Virus record (IMG/VR): IMGVR_UViG_3300034684_000299
Span: 62,001 to 126,000 of that record
DNA: 64,000 bases
Direction: 5' to 3' (one strand)
From: a virus
Shown here: positions 43,144 to 50,906 of the stretch, piece after piece
How the letters are laid out: every line of letters begins with the position of its first letter
How positions within the stretch are numbered: the first letter of the stretch is position 1
The notes under the pieces: generated by a model
What the model was told of the DNA's origin: nothing
The model's input: the letters and a program-made list of their open reading frames with translations, nothing else
The model's database searches: none
Position numbers and translations under genes: made by a program

Positions 43144-43540
43144 AGATTTAAAGATAACAAGACATATTTTTTCTGAACATCGTATCTTTTTATCTTTATT
43201 TGGTGAAGTAGTATGGTATTTAGAAACACAATCTAAAGAATATGATTATCCGTTGTTATCAATAATTTTATATGAAAATATTCTTAGTAATCCTTTTGAT
43301 AATGATTATTATTTTATCATGTCTTTTGACATAAGTTCTAGTTTGCACGATTTTTCACTACTATATCAACTAAAAGGGCCTTTCTTTAAAAAGTATCCAT
43401 TTGACAAATTTCGAATTGCCACACCGTTTTTAGAAATGGCAACACAAGAAGAAAAAGAACTAAAAGAAGTTTTAACTTCTAAAAATCTAGAATTCTTGGG
43501 AGATGAGAATAATGGTTATATTTACAGCCATAACACATAA
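43106..43540 (+). CDS. Hypothetical protein, family A-like 2
   Basis: 144 residues from ATG 43106, eight bases after TTGGAGG inside the end of the preceding gene. Shares the GP(I/F)F..YPFD.F core and a preceding IILYENILSNPFDNDYYFIM with its neighbour, so the pair arose by duplication. No catalytic motif visible; function unknown. Confidence 0.55.
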   Translation: MARIIVKDGIEFKDLKITRHIFSEHRIFLSLFGEVVWYLETQSKEYDYPLLSIILYENILSNPFDNDYYFIMSFDISSSLHDFSLLYQLKGPFFKKYPFDKFRIATPFLEMATQEEKELKEVLTSKNLEFLGDENNGYIYSHNT

Positions 43541-43628
43541 TAGATATTAATTCTAAACATAAAAAGATTTACAACACTAGTTCCCATAACTCAATTGCCC
43601 TATGAATTTTAAACTTAGAAAAAATTTA

Positions 43629-43654
43629 TTTTTTGGTATATATAATTTAGATAG
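43629..43654 (+). promoter_or_regulatory. Phage-specific promoter motif 3
   Basis: TTTTTTGGTATATATAATTT then AGATAG, 36 bases before the transglycosylase start. Confidence 0.65.
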
Positions 43655-43689
43655 TTTATATCACTCAAAAATTATAAGGGGGTAACAAC

Positions 43690-44247
43690 GTGAAAAAAGT
43701 ATTTGTCATAATATTTTTTATTTTAGTTACTGCAATGTATTTTGCATCAGATTCAGATTTAGAAATCTTCCTTAAAAATTATATGGAAGATTTTTATAAT
43801 GTAGAACCAAAAATGGCTTCTACATTATCTGAAACCATTGTAAAAGAAGCTGGTAAATATGGGATAGATCCTTTGATTGTAGTTGCTGTTATACAACAGG
43901 AAAGTAGTTTCAGAAATGTTGTTGGTGATAACGGCGAAGCGATAGGATTTGCACAATTACATCAGGGAGCAGTGTTTTATGTTTGCTCATTTTTCCCTGA
44001 TGTTGCAGAAAAAGTTAGGAAGATAGGGGCACATAAAAACTTGTTGTATTATCCAGTTCTACAGATACAGATAGCGGTGAGATATCTGTTTTTATTACAG
44101 ATTAACTTTGATATAGATATTATCACAGCAATAGGGCGGTACAATGGGCAAACAAGTTATTACAATACATACACCACAAAAGTGTTGAACAATTATGCCT
44201 TCATTTTATCGACTTTCAACGAATATTTGTTGGTTCAAAAAAAATAA
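43690..44247 (+). CDS. Secreted lytic transglycosylase (endolysin)
   Basis: 185 residues. N-terminal signal sequence KKVFVIIFFILVTAMYFAS. The SLT / lysozyme-like fold shows the catalytic glutamate in VAVIQQESSF (E71), then GEAIGFAQL and AIGRYNGQ. It cleaves the peptidoglycan sugar backbone. Export by its own signal could make lysis partly holin-independent or serve entry or assembly. GGGGG precedes the GTG start. Directly behind phage motif 3. Confidence 0.82.
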   Translation: MKKVFVIIFFILVTAMYFASDSDLEIFLKNYMEDFYNVEPKMASTLSETIVKEAGKYGIDPLIVVAVIQQESSFRNVVGDNGEAIGFAQLHQGAVFYVCSFFPDVAEKVRKIGAHKNLLYYPVLQIQIAVRYLFLLQINFDIDIITAIGRYNGQTSYYNTYTTKVLNNYAFILSTFNEYLLVQKK

Positions 44248-44266
44248 AAAGGAGGTGTTTAAAGTT

Positions 44267-44424
44267 ATGCCATTACCTAAACCGAAAGAAGGTGAAAAAA
44301 AGAACGATTTTATCAGCCGTTTCATGAACAATGAGAATGCAAAAAAGAATTTGAAAGCAATAGTCAAAGGTTAGCTGTTGCTTATTCCATATGGGATAGA
44401 GAAACAAAAAAGAACAAAAAATAA
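44267..44424 (+). CDS. Small phage protein requiring a -1 frameshift
   Basis: ATG 44267 (GGAGG upstream) opens MPLPKPKEGEKKNDFISRFMNN and stops in frame at 44372-44374 after 35 codons. A perfect slippery heptamer A AAA AAG at 44341-44347 allows -1 slippage, after which the frame reads NAKKEFESNSQRLAVAYSIW and stops at 44422-44424 (52 residues). The shifted product matches a widespread small phage motif with FISR.M...KKEF....QRLAV.YS.W; the unshifted one breaks it. Either programmed frameshifting or a natural frameshift mutation. Confidence 0.65.
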
Positions 44425-44439
44425 AAGGAGGAGAATATT

Positions 44440-44877
44440 ATGAAAAAGGTTTTAGTGGTAGTTTTATTAGTTGTATTGGGTAGTTTAAGTTTATTTGCTT
44501 CTAAAGCTATGAGAGAAGAACTATTATACTACTGGGATATGAAAAACATTGAAACTCGTGTGAATTCTGGACATGGTGTAATGGTCACACCTTCAGGAAA
44601 CATTATAGTAGCATTGCCGGACAATTCTGAATCGGTAGTATTTGCTTTTAACCTCTATTCAGAAACAGAAGATTTTGAGTATTTTTTGAAAGATAGAACA
44701 ATGTTACCATATAATTCAGAATTTAGATTAGACTTTCTGAAAAAATTATCTGATTTTATGGATTATCAAATTGATCATGGTTACTTTCCTGGTGGAAAAT
44801 ATGTATGGTTGGATACATATTACGTATTAATGCAGGTAACCATGGATACTAAATATATTTATGTTCAACTATACTAA
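44440..44877 (+). CDS. Secreted hypothetical protein
   Basis: 145 residues with a clear signal sequence (KKVLVVVLLVVLGSLSLFA) and a strand-rich mature part. AGGAGG precedes the ATG. It follows the transglycosylase and the frameshifted small gene in one transcription unit and ends at a strong terminator. Possibly an envelope or exclusion protein; no family recognised. Confidence 0.6.
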   Translation: MKKVLVVVLLVVLGSLSLFASKAMREELLYYWDMKNIETRVNSGHGVMVTPSGNIIVALPDNSESVVFAFNLYSETEDFEYFLKDRTMLPYNSEFRLDFLKKLSDFMDYQIDHGYFPGGKYVWLDTYYVLMQVTMDTKYIYVQLY

Positions 44878-44900
44878 AAAAGGGGGGTTCCCCTTTTTTT
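44876..44900 (+). terminator. Rho-independent terminator
   Basis: A run, GGGG-GGTT-CCCC, then seven T; overlaps the stop region of the secreted protein gene. Confidence 0.8.
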
Positions 44901-45051
44901 TACAAAGATTTCGTGAAGAAAGCCCTTGCCTTTAGGCTTGGGATGAATTCACGTTTTATTTAATTTAAATTTAATATTTTATTAATTTTAATAATATAAT
45001 TATATATTATAATAATCATATTATAATTATTATATAATAGGAGTTGATATA

Positions 45052-45468
45052 GTGGAAATAATAGGTAAAGATGGAAATTATTTAACAAATAATACTACAG
45101 TTCATAAATGCATTTATCATATAATATGGACTACTAAATATCGAAGACCAGTATTAACTAATGAAATGCAAGAATATTTAAAAAATTTATTATTAAAATA
45201 TTCAAATGAAAATGAAAAATTTAATATTATTGAATTAGAAATTATGCCAGATCATGTTCATTGTTTAATACAAATAGATCCAGATTTTCCAATTTCATCT
45301 ACTTTAAATATTTTAAAAGGAAAAAGTTCTCATGATATGATTGAACATTTTCCTGAACTTAAAAAGAGACTTCCAACATTATGGACTAGATCTAAATTTA
45401 TTGCAAGTGTTGGGTCTGTATCATTAAAAACTGTTAAAGAATATCTTGAAAATCAGAAAAATAAGTGA
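45052..45468 (+). CDS. tnpA: IS200/IS605 transposase TnpA
   Basis: 138 residues from GTG. HUH motif in MPDHVHCLI (H68, H70) and the catalytic tyrosine in TVKEYLENQ (Y131) define a Y1 single-strand transposase; also WTTKYRRPVL and FPELKKRLPTLW, typical of the family. It excises and inserts single-stranded element DNA by recognising end hairpins. Full length, apparently active. Probably also mobilises the IscB element and the two 257-bp elements. Confidence 0.92.
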   Translation: MEIIGKDGNYLTNNTTVHKCIYHIIWTTKYRRPVLTNEMQEYLKNLLLKYSNENEKFNIIELEIMPDHVHCLIQIDPDFPISSTLNILKGKSSHDMIEHFPELKKRLPTLWTRSKFIASVGSVSLKTVKEYLENQKNK

Positions 45469-45479
45469 GATGATTTATA

Positions 45480-46640
45480 ATGTTAAAAACTTATAAATTT
45501 AGATTATACCCAAACGAAGATCAAAAAGTTTTAATTGAAAAACATATTGGTGCTTATAGATTTATATATAATTTTTTCTTAGAATATTCTACTAAAGCTT
45601 ATAAAAACACCAAAACCTCTACCAATGTATATAATTGGATGAAAGAATTAACTAAATTAAAAAAGACTAAAAAATATTCTTGGTTAAATGAAATAAATAG
45701 TCAAAGCCTTCAAGATAGTTTGTTTAATTTGGATAGAGCTTATCAAAGATTTTATAAAAAACAAACTGGTTATCCTAAATTTAAAAAGAAAAATAAAGTT
45801 AAATGGTCTTTTAGTGTTCCCCAATATATTAAATTAGAATATTCTACTAATAATATTAAATTTGGATATTTGTTTATACCTAAATTTAAAAAAGATCCTA
45901 TTAAAGTTCGTATTCATAGAATATTACCAAATGAATATAAAATTAAAACTGCAACCATTGTTAAAACTAAAAGTAATAAATATTATGTTTCATTAGTTAT
46001 AGAATACCAACCGCAAGAAAAAAATATTTCTTTTGTAAAAGTAATACCAGATGGAATTGGTATTGATGTTGGTATAAAAGATACTATTGTTTTAAGTAAT
46101 GGTGAAAAATATAATTATCCTATTAATTCTAAAAAATATGATAAAAAACTTAAACATCTTCATAAATCATTATCACGAAAATATAAATCTGATCAACCAA
46201 GATCAAAAAATTTTGAAAAAGATCGTATAAAACTTGCTAAAACTTATGAAAAAATTAATAATATAAAAGAAAACTGGATTCATCAAATTACCAAGAAATT
46301 AGTTGCTGAGAACCAAGGTAGCTATTTTTTCTTGGAAGATTTGAATATCCGAGGTATGTTTAAAAATCATAAATTAGCAAAAGAAATACAATTTCAATCT
46401 TGGTATAAATTTAAAGAAGTATTAACATATAAATCCATTTGGAATGGCAAACAAGTTATCTCTATCAATAGATATGAACCAAGTACTAAAACATGTTCTA
46501 AATGTGGTTATATAAATAATAATTTAACTTTAGATGATAGAAGTTGGACATGTCCAAATTGTAATTCATATCATGATAGAGATATCAATGCAGCCATAAA
46601 TATTAAAAATTTTGGTATCAACCAGCTGGTAGCTGGATAA
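45480..46640 (+). CDS. tnpB: TnpB RNA-guided nuclease
   Basis: 386 residues. N-terminal wedge region (KFRLYPNEDQ, IGAYRFIYNFFL), RuvC-I GIDVGIKD (D196), RuvC-II FFLEDLNI (E286), zinc ribbon C339, C342, C358, C361, and RuvC-III DRDINAAINI (D368). All catalytic acidic residues are present, so it is not a nuclease-dead TldR-type repressor. It cuts DNA matching the omega-RNA guide to keep the element in the population. Starts 11 bases after tnpA; its 3' end overlaps the omega-RNA. Confidence 0.92.
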   Translation: MLKTYKFRLYPNEDQKVLIEKHIGAYRFIYNFFLEYSTKAYKNTKTSTNVYNWMKELTKLKKTKKYSWLNEINSQSLQDSLFNLDRAYQRFYKKQTGYPKFKKKNKVKWSFSVPQYIKLEYSTNNIKFGYLFIPKFKKDPIKVRIHRILPNEYKIKTATIVKTKSNKYYVSLVIEYQPQEKNISFVKVIPDGIGIDVGIKDTIVLSNGEKYNYPINSKKYDKKLKHLHKSLSRKYKSDQPRSKNFEKDRIKLAKTYEKINNIKENWIHQITKKLVAENQGSYFFLEDLNIRGMFKNHKLAKEIQFQSWYKFKEVLTYKSIWNGKQVISINRYEPSTKTCSKCGYINNNLTLDDRSWTCPNCNSYHDRDINAAINIKNFGINQLVAG

Positions 46641-46778
46641 ACTACCCTACCGTAGGAACTACGGGAAGTTAAGCCTTTGGAGACTGTGTAAGACTTGCTA
46701 TCATAGAAGCAACGGTCTATGAATTAGGAAGCCAAGCCCTTTAGGGTTTGTGTAGTTCACCCTATCAATGAAAACAAG
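46630..46778 (+). ncRNA. omega-RNA of TnpB
   Basis: Scaffold to TTCAC at 46756-46760 with hairpins CCGTAGGAACTACGG, a CATAG/CTATG pair and CCCTTTAGGG, then the guide from 46761 (CCTATCAATGAAAACAAGGA), which covers the leader and Shine-Dalgarno of the next phage gene. Confidence 0.75.
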
Positions 46779-46788
46779 GAGTGATAAA

Positions 46789-47136
46789 ATGAGCAACATT
46801 ATTGTACATTTTAAAAACATTTCCGAATGCCCAAATATCATTAGATTTCCTAAGAAATGTGACGGTATTGAAAATCAATTCACTTACATAAGAAATTCAA
46901 AAGATTATATAGAATTTATCTCAAACAATCCCTTTGAAAAAAAAGTGAATATTTTAGACAACAAAAAAGCTGTTATGCTAGAAATTCACCATAAAAATCC
47001 TAATACAATTGAATATACTTTTTTTATAGGTAATGAACCAGATAAACAGTGGATAAATAAATATATTACTTGGATTAAATCAGATATCAATTCTGAAATT
47101 ATTTTCGATAATTCAATGAATTTATTTGATATATAA
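46789..47136 (+). CDS. Hypothetical protein
   Basis: 115 residues from ATG 46789 (AAGGAG seven bases upstream; the ATG at 46768 lacks a site). Strand-rich, with NPNTIEYTFFIGNEPDKQWINKY. No family recognised. The IS605 element lies directly upstream, probably separating it from its original promoter. Confidence 0.52.
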   Translation: MSNIIVHFKNISECPNIIRFPKKCDGIENQFTYIRNSKDYIEFISNNPFEKKVNILDNKKAVMLEIHHKNPNTIEYTFFIGNEPDKQWINKYITWIKSDINSEIIFDNSMNLFDI

Positions 47137-47156
47137 GGAATTATTTCGCCATATTG

Positions 47157-47185
47157 AAAAAACCCCCACATCTTTTGATGTGGGG
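47157..47185 (-). terminator. Terminator of the HU gene
   Basis: CCCCACATC/GATGTGGGG with a 4-base loop; on the minus strand it is followed by GTTTTTT. Confidence 0.8.
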
Positions 47186-47198
47186 TCAGGGGGCGAGG

Positions 47199-47474
47199 CT
47201 ATCTGTTCAGTTCATCTTTTAGCTTGTCACTAGGACGGAATCTTGGTTTCATTTTAGCGGGAATTTCGATATATTCTTTTGTTTGAGGATTTACACCTCT
47301 TCTACTGTTCATATGAATCGCATCAAATGCACCAAATTCTCTCAAAACGACTTTATCTCCATCTCTCATAGCTTCTTTAACCGTATCTATAAAAGCGTCT
47401 AAAAACTTTTTAGACATCTTCTGAGTAGTATTAGTTTTAGAAGCTATCTTCTCAATGGTTTCTTTAGTATTCAT
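47199..47474 (-). CDS. HU-family DNA-binding protein
   Basis: 91 residues, the usual HU length. N-terminal helices (MNTKETIEKIASKTNTTQKMSKKFLDAFIDTV), then DKVVLREFGAFDAIHMNSRRGVNPQTKEYIEIPA and PRFRPSDKLKDELN: the HU/IHF saddle with the arm (RRGVNPQT) and the usual Pro at its tip. Bends and compacts DNA. Monocistronic, between its own consensus promoter and a terminator. Confidence 0.92.
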   Translation of the reverse strand: MNTKETIEKIASKTNTTQKMSKKFLDAFIDTVKEAMRDGDKVVLREFGAFDAIHMNSRRGVNPQTKEYIEIPAKMKPRFRPSDKLKDELNR

Positions 47475-47520
47475 TGTTTCCCCTCCTTTTCAAAAAATCT
47501 CTTTCAATCAACGTTAATTA

Positions 47521-47549
47521 ATTATACCATGTAAAAAAACAATTGTCAA
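47521..47549 (-). promoter_or_regulatory. sigma70 consensus promoter of HU
   Basis: Minus strand TTGACA, 17-base spacer, TATAAT: a perfect consensus, suggesting strong early expression by host polymerase. Confidence 0.85.
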
Positions 47550-47617
47550 CTAATTTCTTCAATTTTTATGGGGAAAATACAAATTTATTTGGTTAAACCA
47601 CCGCCAAAATTGCAGTG

Positions 47618-47626
47618 TGCTATAAT
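47618..47626 (+). promoter_or_regulatory. Extended -10 promoter of the phosphoesterase gene
   Basis: TGCTATAAT (TGn plus TATAAT) 36 bases before the likely start; no good -35 box. Confidence 0.6.
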
Positions 47627-47661
47627 TAGATTGAAATCTATAATTCAAGGGGGTTTTAAGC

Positions 47662-48468
47662 ATTTTCACTAAAGTATTTGATTACGAATTTGACAAAACA
47701 ACGGATATATTGCTTATTGGAGATGTTCATTATGGAGTAGCTGGTAGCTTGTTGCCAGAATTGGATAATTACCTAACCAAAAAAGACAAAGAGAGTAAAA
47801 TACTTATACTAGGAGATATGGTTGACAATGCATTAGTTGCATCTGTAGGAGACGTATATGAGCAAGTTAAAAACCCTAATAAATCATTCGAACAAATAGA
47901 AAGTTTCTTAAAAAAATACAAAGATAGAATATTAGTTGTTATTTCAGGTAACCATGAGCATAGAACAAGAAGAGTCGCAGGAATAGACATATTAGAAATG
48001 ATTATGAGAAATTTAGAAATTCCTTATACTCCAAACAGTGCAATAGTAGATGTGAGTGTAAAAACAAATCATGGTTATGGTTCAAGACACAGATACAATT
48101 ATGTATTTGCTTTGCATCATGGTGTAGCTGGTGGAAGATACCCAGAAAAATCAACTCGTCAAGGAAGATGGTTCCAAGATAAACTTGTTGGAGTAGACGC
48201 TTATATAATGGGACATACTCATTCAGGTAATGTTACTCCATTAGCTCAAGAAATATATGATAGAAGAAATAAAAGCGTTTATAAAAGAACTCTATACTAT
48301 ATAACTATCAGTTCCTTTGTTGAAGATGAATATGCCGAAAGAAAATTACTACGTCCACCCGCATACAATTTATTCAAGATAAGATGTTATGGAGACGATA
48401 GAAGAAAACTTGAAGTATCTACGGAAGAGTTTATAGTCAATCTACCTGAAAAAGAGATTGAAAAGTAG
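47662..48468 (+). CDS. Metallophosphoesterase
   Basis: About 268 residues. Calcineurin-like motifs: GDVHYG, ILGDMVDN, SGNHEHR, LHHG, GHTHSG. Such enzymes hydrolyse phosphodiesters or phosphomonoesters with two metals; DNA-repair or nucleotide roles are common in phages. I place the start at an ATT (47662), eight bases after AAGGGGG: the next usual start (TTG 47710) lacks a site and would begin only two residues before the first metal motif, whereas the longer form starts FTKVFDYEFDKTTDILLIGDVH as relatives do. Confidence 0.8.
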   Translation: MFTKVFDYEFDKTTDILLIGDVHYGVAGSLLPELDNYLTKKDKESKILILGDMVDNALVASVGDVYEQVKNPNKSFEQIESFLKKYKDRILVVISGNHEHRTRRVAGIDILEMIMRNLEIPYTPNSAIVDVSVKTNHGYGSRHRYNYVFALHHGVAGGRYPEKSTRQGRWFQDKLVGVDAYIMGHTHSGNVTPLAQEIYDRRNKSVYKRTLYYITISSFVEDEYAERKLLRPPAYNLFKIRCYGDDRRKLEVSTEEFIVNLPEKEIEK

Positions 48469-48510
48469 AAAAAGCTGTAACAAAAAAATAACAATAAAAA
48501 ATGTATAAAT

Positions 48511-48519
48511 TGATATAAT
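48511..48519 (+). promoter_or_regulatory. Extended -10 promoter of the primase-like gene
   Basis: TTGATATAAT with extended TG, 54 bases upstream of the ATG. Confidence 0.55.
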
Positions 48520-48572
48520 AGAAGAGAAAATTCTCTTTATATCAAACAATTATCGAGAAAGGAGTTGAACAC

Positions 48573-50333
48573 ATGATAAAAAACAAAAAAAATGATAAAG
48601 ATGTTGCTGTGCAGAACTCAGATTCTAAGAAGAAAAAGAAAGATAGTAAAAAGACCGAACCTAAAGCACCACCATTAGATCCATCCCAAAGAGAATTAAA
48701 CAAAATTTTTTTCCAATTACTTGAATATTCGAGAAACGACATTTTTATTGATGGTAATACCTTTTTTATTGACGGTTCTACAGACAAGCATGATCAACAA
48801 TCTATTCAAACAAAAAGGGACATTTATGTTGATTTAGACCCTCTTGATGAACATGCTAGTTATGACCAACCTGAAGTTATTGAAAAAATTGTTGCAATAG
48901 CCTCAGAAACCAATGCGTTTGGAGCTGTGTTCACAGGCAGAGGTTATCATATACATTATCTCCTGAACAAAAATATTCCTATTTTTTATATAAAAGATAT
49001 TTATATTCATATGGCTATGTATTTTCAAAATATAATAAAAGAAAAGATCAAAGAGTATGAATTAAATAAAATATTCAAAGTTGACCCTGCTTCTAAAAGC
49101 TATACTCAATTAAGCAGGACCCCTGGAAGTATAAATCCCAAAAATGGTAAACTCGTAAGATGGGTATATCAAAATGTAGATAGTTTTATAGACTATGAAA
49201 AATTATTAAACGTGCTCATACTTACAAAAGATGATATAAAAGAGCCAATATTGGACAGCGTAATAGCAGAATTTCCAGAATTTAACAATGCTCATATTGA
49301 TTCTATTGAAGATTTTTTCAGTACAGAATGGATGGAAAAGATTGTCAATCATATATCTTTAAAAGTTTATGGTGAAGAACAAAACGTAAGGAAAGGATTC
49401 AATTGTGTTTTACATGAAGAGAAACATCCTTCCGCATATATAATGAAAAGAAACGAAAAAGCTTCTTACAGTGATTTTCATTTAGAATCCAGACAGGACC
49501 CTATTATTCCAAATATCCTTGGAATGTATAAGAATATATTTGAAGTAATGTTATCTTATGTCCTCGGTAAGAACGTATTAATGACAAAAAAAGCAACAAA
49601 TGAATTTATTCGTGTATTGATAGACAAAGCTAACATCTATAATCATACATTTGAATCAGAAAAAGCAAAAGTTATGGATGATATTGATAATTTAATGGCT
49701 GAACTTAATATGAAAGGATTAAAAAATATAAAACTCTATCGATCACTAATGGTTATTCGAGATACAATAATTTATAAACTAAATTATGGACAAGATAAGT
49801 TTATTATGACACAGAAATGGCTTGCAGAACTAAGCAGAACTTCTCCAGCTGATGCCAGTAAAATTCTTTCTTTGCTCACAGCTTCAGGACTCTTAAAGAG
49901 AACAAGTATTTATTTAATGAATGCTAAAAATGAAACTAATGATAGATATCGATTCACAGAAATATCTTATGATACCTATTTAGAAGAGTATCAAGGGAAA
50001 TACAGCACTTATGCATATCAATATAATTTCAATGCCGATATCCATAAGATCGCTGATGATATTTACAATTTCTTCAAAAAATTTAGTTTTAAAGATATTA
50101 AATACAAAGTCTTAATCGCATTCTTCCCAATAAGAAACCTATTGATAATTCCTTCAAACAAAAGGAAAAAAGGTAATACTCCTTCTAAACCGCAAAAACA
50201 TCCTGATAGAAATCGCCAAGAGAATTTGACAGAAAGTCTTTTTCATCATATGCTAAAAGAACTTCCTAAATTGCTACATCCTTCTGTCTTTTTCTCAAGT
50301 CCACCAGAACTGGAGTTTGTCAAGCAAACTTAG
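48573..50333 (+). CDS. Primase-like replication protein (AEP type)
   Basis: 586 residues. Basic disordered N-terminus (1-35). Residues 80-180 have the archaeo-eukaryotic primase pattern: DIYVDLDP (D87, D89), VFTGRGYHIHYLL (H126/H128) and DPASKSYTQLSRTPGSINPKNGK. Residues about 275-310 (FNCVLHEEKHPSAYI) recall a CHC2-like CxxH element. Residues about 400-455 are a winged-helix segment (QKWLAELSRTSPADASKILSLLTASGLLKR). AAAGGAG precedes the ATG. Probably makes primers at the phage replication start; no helicase domain is attached. Confidence 0.68.
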   Translation: MIKNKKNDKDVAVQNSDSKKKKKDSKKTEPKAPPLDPSQRELNKIFFQLLEYSRNDIFIDGNTFFIDGSTDKHDQQSIQTKRDIYVDLDPLDEHASYDQPEVIEKIVAIASETNAFGAVFTGRGYHIHYLLNKNIPIFYIKDIYIHMAMYFQNIIKEKIKEYELNKIFKVDPASKSYTQLSRTPGSINPKNGKLVRWVYQNVDSFIDYEKLLNVLILTKDDIKEPILDSVIAEFPEFNNAHIDSIEDFFSTEWMEKIVNHISLKVYGEEQNVRKGFNCVLHEEKHPSAYIMKRNEKASYSDFHLESRQDPIIPNILGMYKNIFEVMLSYVLGKNVLMTKKATNEFIRVLIDKANIYNHTFESEKAKVMDDIDNLMAELNMKGLKNIKLYRSLMVIRDTIIYKLNYGQDKFIMTQKWLAELSRTSPADASKILSLLTASGLLKRTSIYLMNAKNETNDRYRFTEISYDTYLEEYQGKYSTYAYQYNFNADIHKIADDIYNFFKKFSFKDIKYKVLIAFFPIRNLLIIPSNKRKKGNTPSKPQKHPDRNRQENLTESLFHHMLKELPKLLHPSVFFSSPPELEFVKQT

Positions 50334-50764
50334 TTTGACTCCAATCAATGTGTGAAAGTAAAAAAGTTCGTCAGTTGAATGCATTCAAATATGCATTAAT
50401 TCTTCATTCCAAGTTTTTGAGTTTTCCAAATTCGCCAGCCATTCTTTTCTCATTCTTTCCAGTGTGTAATGTTATTTGTTAACTAAAGTTTTATATTTCA
50501 CTTGTAACTCTTAAAGTATAATCCTGGTTTGTTAATCTTATTCTTCTTTAGTTAATATATCTTAGATTCTTCTTATAACCATACATTACTAAGAGAAGCA
50601 TTTAGATTCTTCTTAGTACTATATGGTTTTACTGAAAAAAACAAAAACTGGATTTTTTTTTAAAGGCCAACTTTCTTTTTTTTGGTAATTGAGTTAGGCA
50701 AATCTACCAACTTTACAAACAGTTATTAACTAGAAGAAATCCATGACTATGCAAAAAAAGAAAG

Positions 50765-50823
50765 AAAGAATTGTGAGTGAACAGAGTAAGCGTTAGAAGA
50801 AAACTAGAAACTCACAATTCTTT
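50765..50823. repeat. 13-bp perfect inverted repeat
   Basis: AAAGAATTGTGAG and CTCACAATTCTTT, separated by 33 bases. Confidence 0.8.
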
Positions 50824-50860
50824 GAAGTGAACACATTATTTTTCATTATTTCAAACTAAT

Positions 50861-50890
50861 AAAAAAGCTGTGAGAACAAAATCCCACAGC
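50861..50890 (-). terminator. Rho-independent terminator
   Basis: Minus strand GCTGTG...CACAGC with 12-base loop then six T; ends the beta-helix operon. Confidence 0.75.
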
Positions 50891-50906
50891 TGATATTGAA
50901 AACAAT

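Larger units (their letters stand above)
44905..46760 (+). mobile_element. Complete IS200/IS605 element (tnpA, tnpB, omega-RNA)
   Basis: Left end: outer CGTGAA (44912) with TTCACG (44948) around AAGCC/GGCTT. Then an AT-only promoter stretch, tnpA, tnpB in the same direction, and a right end CCCTTTAGGG then TGTAGTTCAC ending at 46760. Third codon positions are even more A/T-rich than in neighbouring phage genes, consistent with recent acquisition. It lies between a terminator and the start of the next phage gene. Confidence 0.85.
50334..50906. other. Gene-free stretch with inverted repeats
   Basis: No credible gene. TTAGATTCTTCTTA occurs twice as a direct repeat (near 50561 and 50602), the second within an imperfect palindrome AACCATA...TATGGTT (50577-50626). 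A 13-bp inverted repeat AAAGAATTGTGAG / CTCACAATTCTTT (50765-50777, 50811-50823) encloses a 33-base loop. It follows the primase-like gene, so a replication origin is a possibility. Confidence 0.4.

Noticed and set aside
45480-46640. Nuclease-dead TnpB-derived repressor (TldR-like)
   Set aside because: All three RuvC acidic residues and the zinc ribbon are intact and tnpA is adjacent.
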